Positions 8,716-17,115 of a stretch of 64,000 bases of DNA are shown here, piece by piece. The position numbers and the translations under genes were made by a program. Each line of letters starts with the position of its first letter. Positions within the stretch are counted from its first letter, which is position 1. This DNA comes from Hyphomicrobium_A sp964493785 (lineage in GTDB: Bacteria > Pseudomonadota > Alphaproteobacteria > Rhizobiales > Hyphomicrobiaceae), in assembly GCA_964493785.1 (NCBI GenBank), contig CAZBPM010000011.1, forward strand, positions 69,650 to 133,649, given 5' to 3'. The notes under the pieces were generated by a model. The model was not told the DNA's origin. It worked only from the letters and a program-made list of their open reading frames with translations, and ran no database searches.

Positions 8716-10893
8716 TTAGGCACCACCAAGCTTCAGGTTCTGCAGGCTGTTGAGAAGGTCGTAGCTGATGTTCGCTTCGATAGGCTGCACCAAGGAGAGC
8801 GCCGCATCGGTTTGGGTCGTGCTCGCGTTCTCGATATCCCACGCAGCCGCAAATCGGATCAGCATCTTTTGAACTTTGACCGGATCCTGGAAGTCATCGA
8901 CGTCGACGCGCTTCTCGATCATTTCCGCCTGCTTCTCGATGTCGAGCAGGGACATGGAGGCCGGCAGGCCGAGTATGGTCTGCGCCGTCTTCAGCAGCGC
9001 CTTGTCGGCGAGGATCGAGTAGGCACTGGTGATCGTCGATGCCTTTCTCTCGAAATATAGCGCCAGCCGAACGCCTTCGTTCTGGTTGCCCGCGTCCTCT
9101 TCCACGTGCTGCCGGTAGTAGAAGCTCCGTGTCTTGGCGATATCGCTCGTGCTCTGCGCCACAGCGACCGCCGAGCGCCCCACCGTGCCGTCGCTGTTGA
9201 AGTTGAAGTCGGCGGCCAGAGCCTTATAGGCTTCGTTGTTCGACTTGCCGACAAAGCTGCGCGGGTCCAGCTGCTCGCTGGTCAGGATCTTGCGCAGGGT
9301 GTCATCGGCGATGTTGGTTTCAAGACCGTAGGCCTTGACGATGTAGGCGCGCAGCCGCTGGTTCTTCACCAGGTCATCGACGGACGAAACCGTGAGGATC
9401 GTCCGGTCGAAATACTGGGTTTCAGCCTTGCCGAGCGCCTGATCGACTTTGAGCTCGCTGATCGTGGCCTCGTAGCGCGCGATGGTGCTCTTGGCTCCGT
9501 TCGCCGTCTGCACCTGCCGGATGCCCTGCGAATTGCCGTCAGCGTCGAAGTTGAAGGCGCCGGCCAGAGCAGTGTAGCGCGAATCCCGCAGCAGGCTGGC
9601 GTAGCTCGACGCGCTCGTGGGGTCGCTGAGCAACACGCGCTTGATCTTGAGCTTCGTCGTCTCATCCGGGTCGATGCCGTAGGACGACAGCATGAAGTTA
9701 TAGAGCTTGTCGTCGGCGAGCAGGGCGTTGACGTTCGATACCTTTGCGATGGCGCTCTTGTAGTACCGCGTACTCTCCTGCTCCGTCGCGACCACGCTGT
9801 CATCGTAATACTTGACGAAGAGATCAGTCAGCGCCTGAGCCTGATCGGGGTCCTGCGCCGCAACGCCGGCGTCGAGAGATCCGTCGGTGTTGAAGTTGAA
9901 GGCCTGGGCGACCGCCTTGAATACAGAGTTCTGGTTCGCCGCGCTGGCAGGATCGGATAGATCGCTGACCAGGATTTCACGCACCTTGGCTGCGTTGGTA
10001 TAAACTGGGTCGAGCCCTGCGGCTGTGGCGACGTAATCGCGCAGGAACGCGTTGTTGACCAGATCGTCGACATTGGTGATGCCGGCCATCGACGCGCTAA
10101 AGTAGCTCGTCTTGAAATTCGCGGCCGCCGGAGACGCGTCCGTGTCCGTCGCCTCGTAATAGGCAAGCATCGTCTGTTGGGTCTGCTCCGACGTCTGTGC
10201 GGAGCCTCCACCTGCCACCGATCCGTCGCTTTCGAACGAGAACGCGGCTGCAAGCTTCTGATAGTTGCCGCCGTAGACATTGGCGACGCTACCGGGATCC
10301 GATAGGTCGCTGGTCAGGACGTTGCGCATCTTCGAGACAGACGCAAGGTTCGCATCGATGCCATAGGCCGTCAGTGCAAACTTGAATAGCTTCTCGTCCG
10401 CCAGCAGCTGATCGACAGACGTGATGCTGCCGATCCGGCTTTGATACGACGCCGCTTGCGTCTGCGCCGTCTCGCCTTTGAGGATCCGCTGTTGCGAGTA
10501 GAGGCCGATCATGGCGTCCCCGCTGGAGGCGTCCTGCGCCGCCGTAAGTCCGAGGTCGAGGCCACCGTCCGGCATGAAGCGATAGGCCCTGGCGAACTCC
10601 ACGTACCGCTTGTCGGAGAGCTTGTTGACGAAGCTCGAGCTGTCGTTGATGTCGCTCTCGAGCACCTTCCGCATGAACGCCTTGGCGTAGGTCATGTCTT
10701 CGAGGCCGTACGCCCGCATGGCGTACTTGAAGAGCTTTTCATCCGAGAGGAAGTCGTCGACCGACTTCACCTTGCCGATGTTCGCGAGATAGTGCTCGGT
10801 CTCACGTGCAACTTGAGGGTTCTTCGCAGCCGTAGCGAGGGAGCGATCGATGTTGCCGTTGATCAGGCGATAGTTGGCGAGGGTGGTGAGCAC
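8716..10893 (-). CDS. Protein of six tandem DUF1217 repeats, flagellum-associated
   Basis: 725 residues from a GTG preceded by GGGAAG at suitable spacing. An in-frame ATG 35 codons upstream exists, but that extension is Arg/Ser-rich and lacks family character. I see six copies of a ~78-residue unit at about residues 35-112, 150-225, 260-340, 377-455, 493-572 and 610-688. Each has the order 'SVDDFLSDEKLFKYAMRAYG', then a basic '(K/R)xxLxSD', then 'Y..LA.AFNFNSDG'. The last copy is the most diverged. Copies are separated by 35-40 residue helical linkers. DUF1217 proteins lie in flagellar clusters of Rhizobiales; their role is unknown. The F-N-F-x-x-D-G endings resemble a calcium-binding-type loop, but that is only a resemblance. 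No signal peptide is seen; export by the flagellar apparatus is possible. Confidence 0.85.
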   Translation of the reverse strand: MLTTLANYRLINGNIDRSLATAAKNPQVARETEHYLANIGKVKSVDDFLSDEKLFKYAMRAYGLEDMTYAKAFMRKVLESDINDSSSFVNKLSDKRYVEFARAYRFMPDGGLDLGLTAAQDASSGDAMIGLYSQQRILKGETAQTQAASYQSRIGSITSVDQLLADEKLFKFALTAYGIDANLASVSKMRNVLTSDLSDPGSVANVYGGNYQKLAAAFSFESDGSVAGGGSAQTSEQTQQTMLAYYEATDTDASPAAANFKTSYFSASMAGITNVDDLVNNAFLRDYVATAAGLDPVYTNAAKVREILVSDLSDPASAANQNSVFKAVAQAFNFNTDGSLDAGVAAQDPDQAQALTDLFVKYYDDSVVATEQESTRYYKSAIAKVSNVNALLADDKLYNFMLSSYGIDPDETTKLKIKRVLLSDPTSASSYASLLRDSRYTALAGAFNFDADGNSQGIRQVQTANGAKSTIARYEATISELKVDQALGKAETQYFDRTILTVSSVDDLVKNQRLRAYIVKAYGLETNIADDTLRKILTSEQLDPRSFVGKSNNEAYKALAADFNFNSDGTVGRSAVAVAQSTSDIAKTRSFYYRQHVEEDAGNQNEGVRLALYFERKASTITSAYSILADKALLKTAQTILGLPASMSLLDIEKQAEMIEKRVDVDDFQDPVKVQKMLIRFAAAWDIENASTTQTDAALSLVQPIEANISYDLLNSLQNLKLGGA

Positions 10894-11054
10894 GGACGCT
10901 CTTCCCGATGAAATTGGTTGCTCAAAGGTTGCACGCCTTGCCTTTCGCGAAGCTGGTGACCGAACAGACCGGGCTGAAGCTCTGACAGCCAGCTTCACGC
11001 AAGGAAGTGATGCTTCAACTCATAAGAGGATAAAATCACTTCGGATTCCCTGCC

Positions 11055-11945
11055 GTGACCATCGCCCTTGGCTTGATCGTTACCCTTGCCTGCATGCTCG
11101 GCGGCTTCGTCGCGATGGGTGGGCACGTAGGCGTCATATGGCAGCCGTGGGAGTTCGTCATCATTGGCGGCTCCGGTCTCGGCACGTTCATCGTCGCTAA
11201 CCCAATGAAAACCATCAAGGACACGGGGGCGAGCATCAAGGAGGCGGTCACTGGGGACGCCCCTGGCCGACAGCAGTATCTGGAGGTCCTTGGCATCCTC
11301 TACTTCGTGATGCGGGAACTGCGCACGAAGCCCCGCAACGAGGTCGAGGAGCACATCGACAACCCGGACCAGTCATCGCTATTCCAGAAGTTTCCTTCCA
11401 TCGCCGCCAACGGCGATCTCACCACGTTCATCTGCGACTACTGCCGCCTGATCATTATCGGCAATGCCCGCACGCACGAAATCGAGTCGCTGATGGACGA
11501 GGAGATCAACACCATCCGCACCGACAAGCAGAAGCCCTATCACGCGCTCGTCGCCGTCGGTGAAGGCCTGCCGGCCCTGGGCATCGTCGCGGCCGTGCTC
11601 GGCATCGTGAAGGCGATGGGTTCGCTCGACGAATCGCCGGAGGTGCTTGGACACCTCATCGGCGCCGCGCTCGTCGGCACCTTTGCCGGCATCTTCCTCG
11701 CCTATGCCGTGTTCACGCCGCTGGCCACCAAGATCAAGACGCTGCGCGAAAAGCAGATGCGCTCTTATATCGTCGTCAAGCAGACGCTGCTCGCCTTCAT
11801 GAACGGAGCGATGCCCCAGGTTGCGCTTGAGCATGGGCGCAAGACCATCTCGGTATACGAGCGCCCGTCCATCGACGACGTAGAGCAGATCGCCCTGAAC
11901 TCCAGTGCGTCCAACGGGGAGCCGGCCACCGCTGAGGCCGCCTGA
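11055..11945 (+). CDS. motA: MotA, flagellar motor stator proton channel subunit
   Basis: 296 residues, GTG start. Four membrane segments are visible: residues ~4-22, ~34-50, ~170-190 and ~200-222. The cytoplasmic loop holds 'LRTKPRNEVEEHID', and the third/fourth helices 'GLPALGIVAAVLGIVKAMGS' and 'AALVGTFAGIFLAYAVFTPL' are the family signature. MotA5MotB2 complexes use proton flow to push FliG. motB is separated at 28448. The gene heads the motA-fliM-fliN-fliG-flhB run and is divergent from the DUF1217 gene across 161 bp that should contain promoters for both; I found no convincing sigma motif there. Confidence 0.96.
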   Translation: MTIALGLIVTLACMLGGFVAMGGHVGVIWQPWEFVIIGGSGLGTFIVANPMKTIKDTGASIKEAVTGDAPGRQQYLEVLGILYFVMRELRTKPRNEVEEHIDNPDQSSLFQKFPSIAANGDLTTFICDYCRLIIIGNARTHEIESLMDEEINTIRTDKQKPYHALVAVGEGLPALGIVAAVLGIVKAMGSLDESPEVLGHLIGAALVGTFAGIFLAYAVFTPLATKIKTLREKQMRSYIVVKQTLLAFMNGAMPQVALEHGRKTISVYERPSIDDVEQIALNSSASNGEPATAEAA

Positions 11946-11949
11946 CGCA

Positions 11950-12879
11950 ATGGCACAGTCAACCGCCACGCGCAGGAGTCTGGAAGGTCTCTTCGCCGGT
12001 CCCCAGGACCTGGTCGAGCGCCTTCCGATGCTGCGCACGATCTTCCAGAAGACGGCGACGAGCTGGATCGAGCAGCTTTCCGGCATCTCGGCGACGACAC
12101 CCGAGGTCGTACTTGTCGGCGTGGAGAGCGGACCGCCCGAAAGCATGATCGCGTCGACCGCGAACCAGGCCGTAGCCTGCGTATTCGAAGCGCCGAAATG
12201 GAATGCCCGGCTGATCGTCTGCGCCGAGTACGAGTTCGTATTCACCGTTGTCGAGATGCTGCTCGGCGGCGACGGCTCCGAGCCCGTACCCATGGCCGAC
12301 CGGCCGCTGACCCGCACCGAGCTCGGCATGGCCCAGGTGGCGTTCGAGCAATTCGCCAGCGCTCTTGAGCAAGGCTTCTCGCTTGTCGCGCCGGCGAGCT
12401 TCCAGGTCGGCGCAGCCGCCCACCGCGTCAGCTTCGATGTCCTCGGCCGTCTTACGGTCCCCATCGTCGCCGCCAAGTTTCACATGTTCGCGCTCGGTAT
12501 GGGCGGCGGCATCACGTTGATGATGTCCCAGTCGGTGTTGAGCCCGATGCGCAACGAGCTGTCGCGCACCGCCGGGCCTGAATCCGTCAGGCCCGATCCG
12601 GCTTGGAGCCAGAAGATCCAAAGCGAGGTGTCACGCGCCAACGTCGATCTGGTTGCCGTCCTCGACGAGCAGGAGCTTCTCCTCGCCGACATTGCGCGCC
12701 TGGCAGTTGGCCAGGTGCTGCAGCTCGGAGCGGCCCCCGATGGCGTGTTGCGTGTCGAGTGCAACGGCGAGCCTCTCATCAATTGCGAGATCGGCAAGTC
12801 GAATGGGTCCTACGCGTTGCGTGTCCGCGACTTCGTCGACCAAGAGCGCGAGTTCATGAATGATATCCTCGGCGGCTAG
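11950..12879 (+). CDS. fliM: FliM, flagellar motor switch protein
   Basis: 309 residues from ATG 11950; a longer frame begins inside motA and is rejected. The middle domain resembles CheC/FliM ('EFVFTVVEMLLGGDGSEPVP' and 'GMAQVAFEQFASALEQGFS'), and the C-terminal ~80 residues are a SpoA domain ('VDLVAVLDEQELLLADIARL'). FliM forms most of the C-ring and binds phospho-CheY. The canonical N-terminal CheY-binding peptide (EIDALL type) is not present; the nearest match is 'SLEGLFAG' at residues ~10-17. The domain is also shorter than in E. coli (334 aa). Followed 43 bp later by fliN. Confidence 0.9.
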   Translation: MAQSTATRRSLEGLFAGPQDLVERLPMLRTIFQKTATSWIEQLSGISATTPEVVLVGVESGPPESMIASTANQAVACVFEAPKWNARLIVCAEYEFVFTVVEMLLGGDGSEPVPMADRPLTRTELGMAQVAFEQFASALEQGFSLVAPASFQVGAAAHRVSFDVLGRLTVPIVAAKFHMFALGMGGGITLMMSQSVLSPMRNELSRTAGPESVRPDPAWSQKIQSEVSRANVDLVAVLDEQELLLADIARLAVGQVLQLGAAPDGVLRVECNGEPLINCEIGKSNGSYALRVRDFVDQEREFMNDILGG

Positions 12880-12922
12880 CCGGGGTTGGGCAGGCCAAGG
12901 GCACTGACGTCAAGGAGACATC

Positions 12923-13300
12923 ATGTCGAACTTCGATCCCACGAACCTGCAGACTGACACCCCGGACGCGGGCGAGCCGCGCTACGCGCGAACGGCTTCT
13001 GCAACAGGCGCGGCTGCGACGGCCGGGACAGAGGGCCTGAGCCTCGACACCATCATGCGCATCCCCGTCACGGTGAAGATCGTTCTGGGTTCCGCCTCGA
13101 TGCCGGTCGCGGCACTGTTAAAGCTCGGCCGCGGCGCGCTGATCCCACTCGACCGCAAGCTCGGCGAGCCCGTCGACGTCATCGTCAACGGACGCGTCGT
13201 GGCACGCGGCGAGGTCGTCGTCATGGACGATGATCCCTCGCGGCTGGGAATATCGCTGACCGAGGTCGTCGGTCCATCTGTCGCTGACGGGATCGCCTGA
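12923..13300 (+). CDS. fliN: FliN, flagellar motor switch protein
   Basis: 125 residues with a strong ribosome site (AAGGAGA) before the ATG. The N-terminal ~45 residues are variable; the C-terminal ~75 form the SpoA domain: 'IMRIPVTVKIVLGSASMPVA', 'LLKLGRGALIPLDRKLGEPV', 'DVIVNGRVVARGEVVVMDDD' and 'RLGISLTEVV'. FliN sits at the bottom of the C-ring, binds FliM and FliH, and contributes to switching and export. Encoded between fliM and fliG, as in other rhizobia. Confidence 0.95.
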   Translation: MSNFDPTNLQTDTPDAGEPRYARTASATGAAATAGTEGLSLDTIMRIPVTVKIVLGSASMPVAALLKLGRGALIPLDRKLGEPVDVIVNGRVVARGEVVVMDDDPSRLGISLTEVVGPSVADGIA

Positions 13301-13308
13301 CCACACAC

Positions 13309-14340
13309 ATGGCCGCTCATCCTCAATCTCGAGGCAGCTCGAAGCGCAACGCACTGACCGGACCTGAAAAGGTCGGGATACTGCTGCTTGCGCTCGGCAA
13401 GACGAGGGCCGCACAGCTCTTGAAGCGCCTTGACCCCGAGGAATTGCGCCTCCTGACGCGATCCAGCTCCAAGCTTCGCCCGGTAAGCTCGGACGAGGTC
13501 GAGGAGCTGATCGAGGAATTTGCCGAGAGCTTCACTGGCGGCGTCAGCTTCGCCGGATCGGCCGACGAGGTACGCAGTCTCCTCGCAGATGTCATGAGCC
13601 AGGACGAGATCGCGCAGTACATGCGCGATCAGCCCGCCGAAGGCCAGCCCGTCTGGGAAAAGCTCGTTCCGCTGCGCGACAACGTCCTCCAACAGCTCAT
13701 CATGAAGGAGCACCCGCAGACCATCGCGGTCATTCTCTCGCGCATCGATTCAAACGTCGGCGCCCGCCTGCTTCGCACACTCGAGCCGGACTTCCGCCAC
13801 TCGCTGCTGCGCCGCATGCTGGGGCTCAAGGGCGTGTCCGAGCGCGCGATGAACGCAATCGAAAACGGGCTTCGTGAAGACCTCATGGCGACGATGCTGG
13901 CCGCGCCCAACCCCGAAACCCGCAAGACCATCGCCGGCATCCTCAACAAGTTGGACGGCTCGCAGGCAAACGAGATCCTGAAGAGCATCGCCGCGACCCG
14001 CCCGGAGGACGCAAACGAGCTCAAGAGCATGCTCTTCTCGTTCGCCGACCTCGCCAATCTCAAGCCTCGCGCGCGCGCCCTCATCATGGAGAAGGTGCCG
14101 ACTGAACAGGTCGTCCTCGCGCTCAACGGAGCCGCCCCGGATCTGCAGGAAGCCGTGCTGGCAACGCTCACCGCGCGCGTCCGTCGCATGGTCGAGGCCG
14201 AGATCGAGAGCGCACCGCCGGCCCGGTCTCGCGACATCGAGGACGCTCGTCGCGGCATCGTGGCGGTCGTCCTGAGCTTGATGGCCCGCGGCGAGATTAC
14301 GCTCGAAGATCGCAGCTCGGACGATGACCAGTCGGATTGA
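13309..14340 (+). CDS. fliG: FliG, flagellar motor switch and torque protein
   Basis: 343 residues. N-terminal domain begins 'LTGPEKVGILLLALGKTRAA' (FliF-binding). The middle domain carries the EHPQT signature 'MKEHPQTIAVILSRIDSNVG' (FliM contact). The C-terminal domain, with charged residues that meet MotA, runs from about residue 225 and ends 'GIVAVVLSLMARGEITLEDR'. FliG couples MotA to the rotor and, with CheY-bound FliM, switches state or speed. Nine bases separate it from fliN and eight from flhB, so co-translation is likely. Confidence 0.96.
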   Translation: MAAHPQSRGSSKRNALTGPEKVGILLLALGKTRAAQLLKRLDPEELRLLTRSSSKLRPVSSDEVEELIEEFAESFTGGVSFAGSADEVRSLLADVMSQDEIAQYMRDQPAEGQPVWEKLVPLRDNVLQQLIMKEHPQTIAVILSRIDSNVGARLLRTLEPDFRHSLLRRMLGLKGVSERAMNAIENGLREDLMATMLAAPNPETRKTIAGILNKLDGSQANEILKSIAATRPEDANELKSMLFSFADLANLKPRARALIMEKVPTEQVVLALNGAAPDLQEAVLATLTARVRRMVEAEIESAPPARSRDIEDARRGIVAVVLSLMARGEITLEDRSSDDDQSD

Positions 14341-14348
14341 TGGGCTGA

Positions 14349-15443
14349 ATGGCGAATAAGAACGAAGACAAGGACAGCAAGACAGAAGAAGCGACCGAGA
14401 AGAAGGTCCGCGATGCTGTCGAGAAGGGCAACGTTCCGTTCTCCAAGGAGTTGCCCGCCTTCGCTTCCATCGTCGGCATGATTGTCATCACCAGCTTCTT
14501 CATCGTTGACGGCTCGGTCGAGCTTGCATCATCGCTCAAGAGCTTTCTCGACGACCCGGCACAGTGGCCACTCGAGAATACCGCGGATGTCGTCCAGGTA
14601 TTCGGCACCGTAAACCTCGATGCGGCACGCGTGCTCATTCCCGCTGCCCTCGTCCTCGGGCTTGCCGGCATCGCCAGCTCGTTGGCTCAGAACTCTCCCA
14701 GCATTGTTCTGGAGCGCATTCGCCCGCAGCTTTCCCGCATTTCCATCGGCGCTGGCTGGAAGAGGCTGTTCGGCGTCCAAGGCTGGGTCGAATTCTTCAA
14801 GGGCGTGTTCAAGCTCTCGGCTCTCGCGCTGCTGGCATACCTCCTCGTGCGGGCAGCCAGGTTCGACGTATTCAATTCCATGTTTATGTCGCCCTATGCC
14901 CTGCCCGGCCTGATGCAGACGATGGCCGTGCGCCTCTTCGCCGCCGTCGTTGTTGCGATCATGGTGCTGGTGGCCGCCGATCTCGTGTGGTCGCGCTTCC
15001 ACTGGCGGCGCGAGCTGCGCATGACGAAGCAGGAGATCAAGGACGAGCATAAGCAATCTGACGGCGACCCGATCGTCAAATCGCGTATGCGCTCACTGGC
15101 GCGCGACCGTGCACGCAAACGCATGATTGCGCGCGTGCCGCAGGCCACGCTCATTATCGCCAACCCGACGCATTACGCCATCGCTCTGCGTTATGTGCGC
15201 ACCGAGAGTCAGGCGCCGGTCGTTGTCGCGAAGGGCATGGATCTGCTCGCGCTGAAAATTCGCTCTGTCGCCGAAGCGCATGGAATTCCCGTCGTGGAAG
15301 ACAAGCTTCTCGCAAGGTCGCTGTACGATAAAGTCGAGGTTGATCAGCTCATACCACCGGAATTCTACAGGGCTGTGGCAAACGTGATTCTCTACATTAT
15401 GTCCCGCGGGAAGCCGATGCAGGCAGGCGGTGCGAGCCGATGA
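14349..15443 (+). CDS. flhB: FlhB, flagellar export switch protein
   Basis: 364 residues. Four membrane helices in the first ~215 residues, beginning after 'DSKTEEATEKKVRDAVEKGN', the conserved FlhB N-terminus. The cytoplasmic domain contains the autocleavage motif N-P-T-H within 'LIIANPTHYAIALRYVR', at about residue 270; cleavage between Asn and Pro switches export from rod/hook to filament substrates, with FliK (30720) as ruler. The C-terminal residues 'YRAVANVILYIMSRGK' are typical. It precedes and overlaps by 4 bp an uncharacterised gene. Confidence 0.96.
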   Translation: MANKNEDKDSKTEEATEKKVRDAVEKGNVPFSKELPAFASIVGMIVITSFFIVDGSVELASSLKSFLDDPAQWPLENTADVVQVFGTVNLDAARVLIPAALVLGLAGIASSLAQNSPSIVLERIRPQLSRISIGAGWKRLFGVQGWVEFFKGVFKLSALALLAYLLVRAARFDVFNSMFMSPYALPGLMQTMAVRLFAAVVVAIMVLVAADLVWSRFHWRRELRMTKQEIKDEHKQSDGDPIVKSRMRSLARDRARKRMIARVPQATLIIANPTHYAIALRYVRTESQAPVVVAKGMDLLALKIRSVAEAHGIPVVEDKLLARSLYDKVEVDQLIPPEFYRAVANVILYIMSRGKPMQAGGASR

Positions 15444-15901
15444 TGAAAAACACGACGAGCCGATTTACCTACGAGCGCGAAAGAGCACTCGGACAAGGCG
15501 TGCGTGAGTTGGCGTCGGATCTTCGCCTTGTCGAGCCGGCCGATTACATCAGCTTCGTTCGCACCGAGCGCTTCGCCAACATCGCAAATTTGGTTGCTTC
15601 TTCGGCCGAGCTGTTCTTCAAGCCGGGCACGATTTCATTCGGCCATTCCGGCGACGTGGACATCGGCTGGGACCGTATGCCGACGGTCGCGCTCGACATG
15701 GAATTCCGCCATATGCAGGTGAGCGTCTACTTCCGCCTCGTGCTCGAGGCCCAGAAGGCAGGCGTCGAGATCACCTACGTCGCATTCGGCGGCGCAGCGG
15801 AAGAGCCTGACGCCAACACGCAGCGTTTGGTCGCCGCGATCGCCGATGCGCGCCTCATACCGTTGCCCAATAGCGACGACCCGGGCCGCCACGCGGCCTG
15901 A
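15440..15901 (+). CDS. Conserved hypothetical protein at end of motA-flhB operon
   Basis: 153 residues overlapping the flhB stop by 4 bp (ATGA), so it is translated with flhB. No signal peptide or membrane segment. The centre has alternating hydrophobic strands ('MPTVALDMEFRHMQVSVYFR', 'GVEITYVAFGGAAEEPDANT') suggesting an alpha/beta fold of about 110 residues. I do not recognise a named family. Its position, always-coupled start and lack of unusual composition suggest a motility-related cytoplasmic protein; anything further would be guesswork. Confidence 0.7.
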   Translation: MMKNTTSRFTYERERALGQGVRELASDLRLVEPADYISFVRTERFANIANLVASSAELFFKPGTISFGHSGDVDIGWDRMPTVALDMEFRHMQVSVYFRLVLEAQKAGVEITYVAFGGAAEEPDANTQRLVAAIADARLIPLPNSDDPGRHAA

Positions 15902-15988
15902 CAGCCCGCCAGCGCCAGCCAGCGACAAGCCTCGGACAAGCTTAAGCCTTTAGTAAGCTACTTAGGCATTCCAAGCGCAGCTGGCGGC

Positions 15989-16369
15989 ATGAGCTCCATC
16001 TTCCTCTTCGACATCGCGTCGCAACGCAATCAGTGGCTTTCGCTTCGACAGGCGACCGTCACGAGCAACATTGCCCACGCGAACACGCCGGGCTACGCGG
16101 CGCGCGATGTACAACCTTTCGAAGCCGTCCTGAACTCCGAGCAGCTCTCGGTTGCGACGAGCGATCCGCGGCACGTCGCGCAGTCGACGCGTCCCGCAGA
16201 CGGCGTGACTGAGCAGGATAGAGATGCATGGCACGTCTCCGATTCCGGAAATTCGGTCAGCCTTGAGAAGGAACTGGTCAAGGCCGGCGAGGTCAACGGC
16301 GCCTTCGCGCTCAATAACGGCGTGATCAAAGCGTTCCACCGAATGCTGCTGACCAGCACGAAAGGCTAG
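15989..16369 (+). CDS. flgB: FlgB, flagellar basal-body rod protein
   Basis: 126 residues beginning 'MSSIFLFDIASQRNQWLSLR', then the rod signature 'TVTSNIAHANTPGYAARDVQ'. The C-terminus 'GVIKAFHRMLLTSTKG' fits FlgB. FlgB is the most membrane-proximal rod subunit. The 87-bp gap upstream is the largest since motA and is likely to hold the promoter of the flgB-to-fliP operon; it contains A/T-rich text around 15940-15965 but no clear consensus. Next gene begins two bases after the stop. Confidence 0.94.
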   Translation: MSSIFLFDIASQRNQWLSLRQATVTSNIAHANTPGYAARDVQPFEAVLNSEQLSVATSDPRHVAQSTRPADGVTEQDRDAWHVSDSGNSVSLEKELVKAGEVNGAFALNNGVIKAFHRMLLTSTKG

Positions 16370-16371
16370 CC

Positions 16372-16791
16372 GTGTCCGACCCTCTGAAAGTGTCCCAATC
16401 GATTGCTGCAGCGGGCCTTGACGTTCAGTCGCACCGCATGCGCGTCATCGCGGAGAACATGGCCAACGCGCAGTCGACGGCAAGCACGCCCGGCGGCGAC
16501 CCATACACGCGCAAGACGATGGTATTTTCCAACGAGTTCGACGACGCGCTCGGCGCCAATGTTATCGGCGTGCAGGAGATAGGGACCGATCCCAGTCCCT
16601 ACCGGATCGAACGCAACCCGAGCCACCCCGCCGCGGATGCTGACGGCAACGTCAAGTACCCGAACGTGAACGTCCTCGTTGAGATGGCCGACATGCGCGA
16701 GGCCAATCGGTCGTACGAGGCCAATCTTCAGATGATGAAGCAGTCGCGAGCCATGGTCATGATGACCGTAGACTTGCTGAGGAGCGGCTGA
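16372..16791 (+). CDS. flgC: FlgC, flagellar basal-body rod protein
   Basis: 139 residues from GTG. N-terminal 'SQSIAAAGLDVQSHRMRVIA' followed by 'ENMANAQSTASTPGGDPYTR', the FlgC form of the rod signature; C-terminal 'PNVNVLVEMADMREANRSYE' plus 'QMMKQSRAMVMMTVDLLRSG' are diagnostic of FlgC. Structural rod subunit in the periplasm, exported by the flagellar machine. Stop and fliE start overlap (TGATG). Confidence 0.95.
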   Translation: MSDPLKVSQSIAAAGLDVQSHRMRVIAENMANAQSTASTPGGDPYTRKTMVFSNEFDDALGANVIGVQEIGTDPSPYRIERNPSHPAADADGNVKYPNVNVLVEMADMREANRSYEANLQMMKQSRAMVMMTVDLLRSG

Positions 16792-17105
16792 TGCTGGAGC
16801 AGCTCATTCCCGTTATTTCCGGCGTCGGCAAGAGCACGCCGGTCCAGGCCGACGCGACCATCCGATCGCAGGCTGTCACCGAGCCGGGCGGCGATTTCGG
16901 CAGCATCCTCGGCCGCATGGCCGGCGACACCATCGACGCGATCAAGCAGGCCGAAGCGGTGTCCGTAGCCGGAATTCGCGACAAGGCATCTGTCCAGCAG
17001 GTGGTCGAATCTCTGATGGCCGCCGAGCAGTCGCTGCAGACTGCAATCACCGTGCGCGACAAAGTCGTGTCCGCATACTTGGAAGTAAGCCGGATGGCAA
17101 TCTGA
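16791..17105 (+). CDS. fliE: FliE, MS-ring/rod junction protein
   Basis: 104 residues, normal for FliE. The conserved C-terminal half reads 'SVQQVVESLMAAEQSLQTAI' and 'TVRDKVVSAYLEVSRMAI', characteristic of FliE. It links the FliF MS ring to FlgB and is the first rod component assembled. Overlaps flgC by one base pattern (TGATG) and lies 10 bp before flgG; this B-C-E-G order is the standard rhizobial arrangement. Confidence 0.95.
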   Translation: MLEQLIPVISGVGKSTPVQADATIRSQAVTEPGGDFGSILGRMAGDTIDAIKQAEAVSVAGIRDKASVQQVVESLMAAEQSLQTAITVRDKVVSAYLEVSRMAI

Positions 17106-17115
17106 GGAACATGTC

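Noticed and set aside
10923..10945. Sigma54-like TTGCAC...TTGC sequence before motA
   Set aside because: Spacing between the halves is three bases in place of five and the GG of the -24 element is missing.
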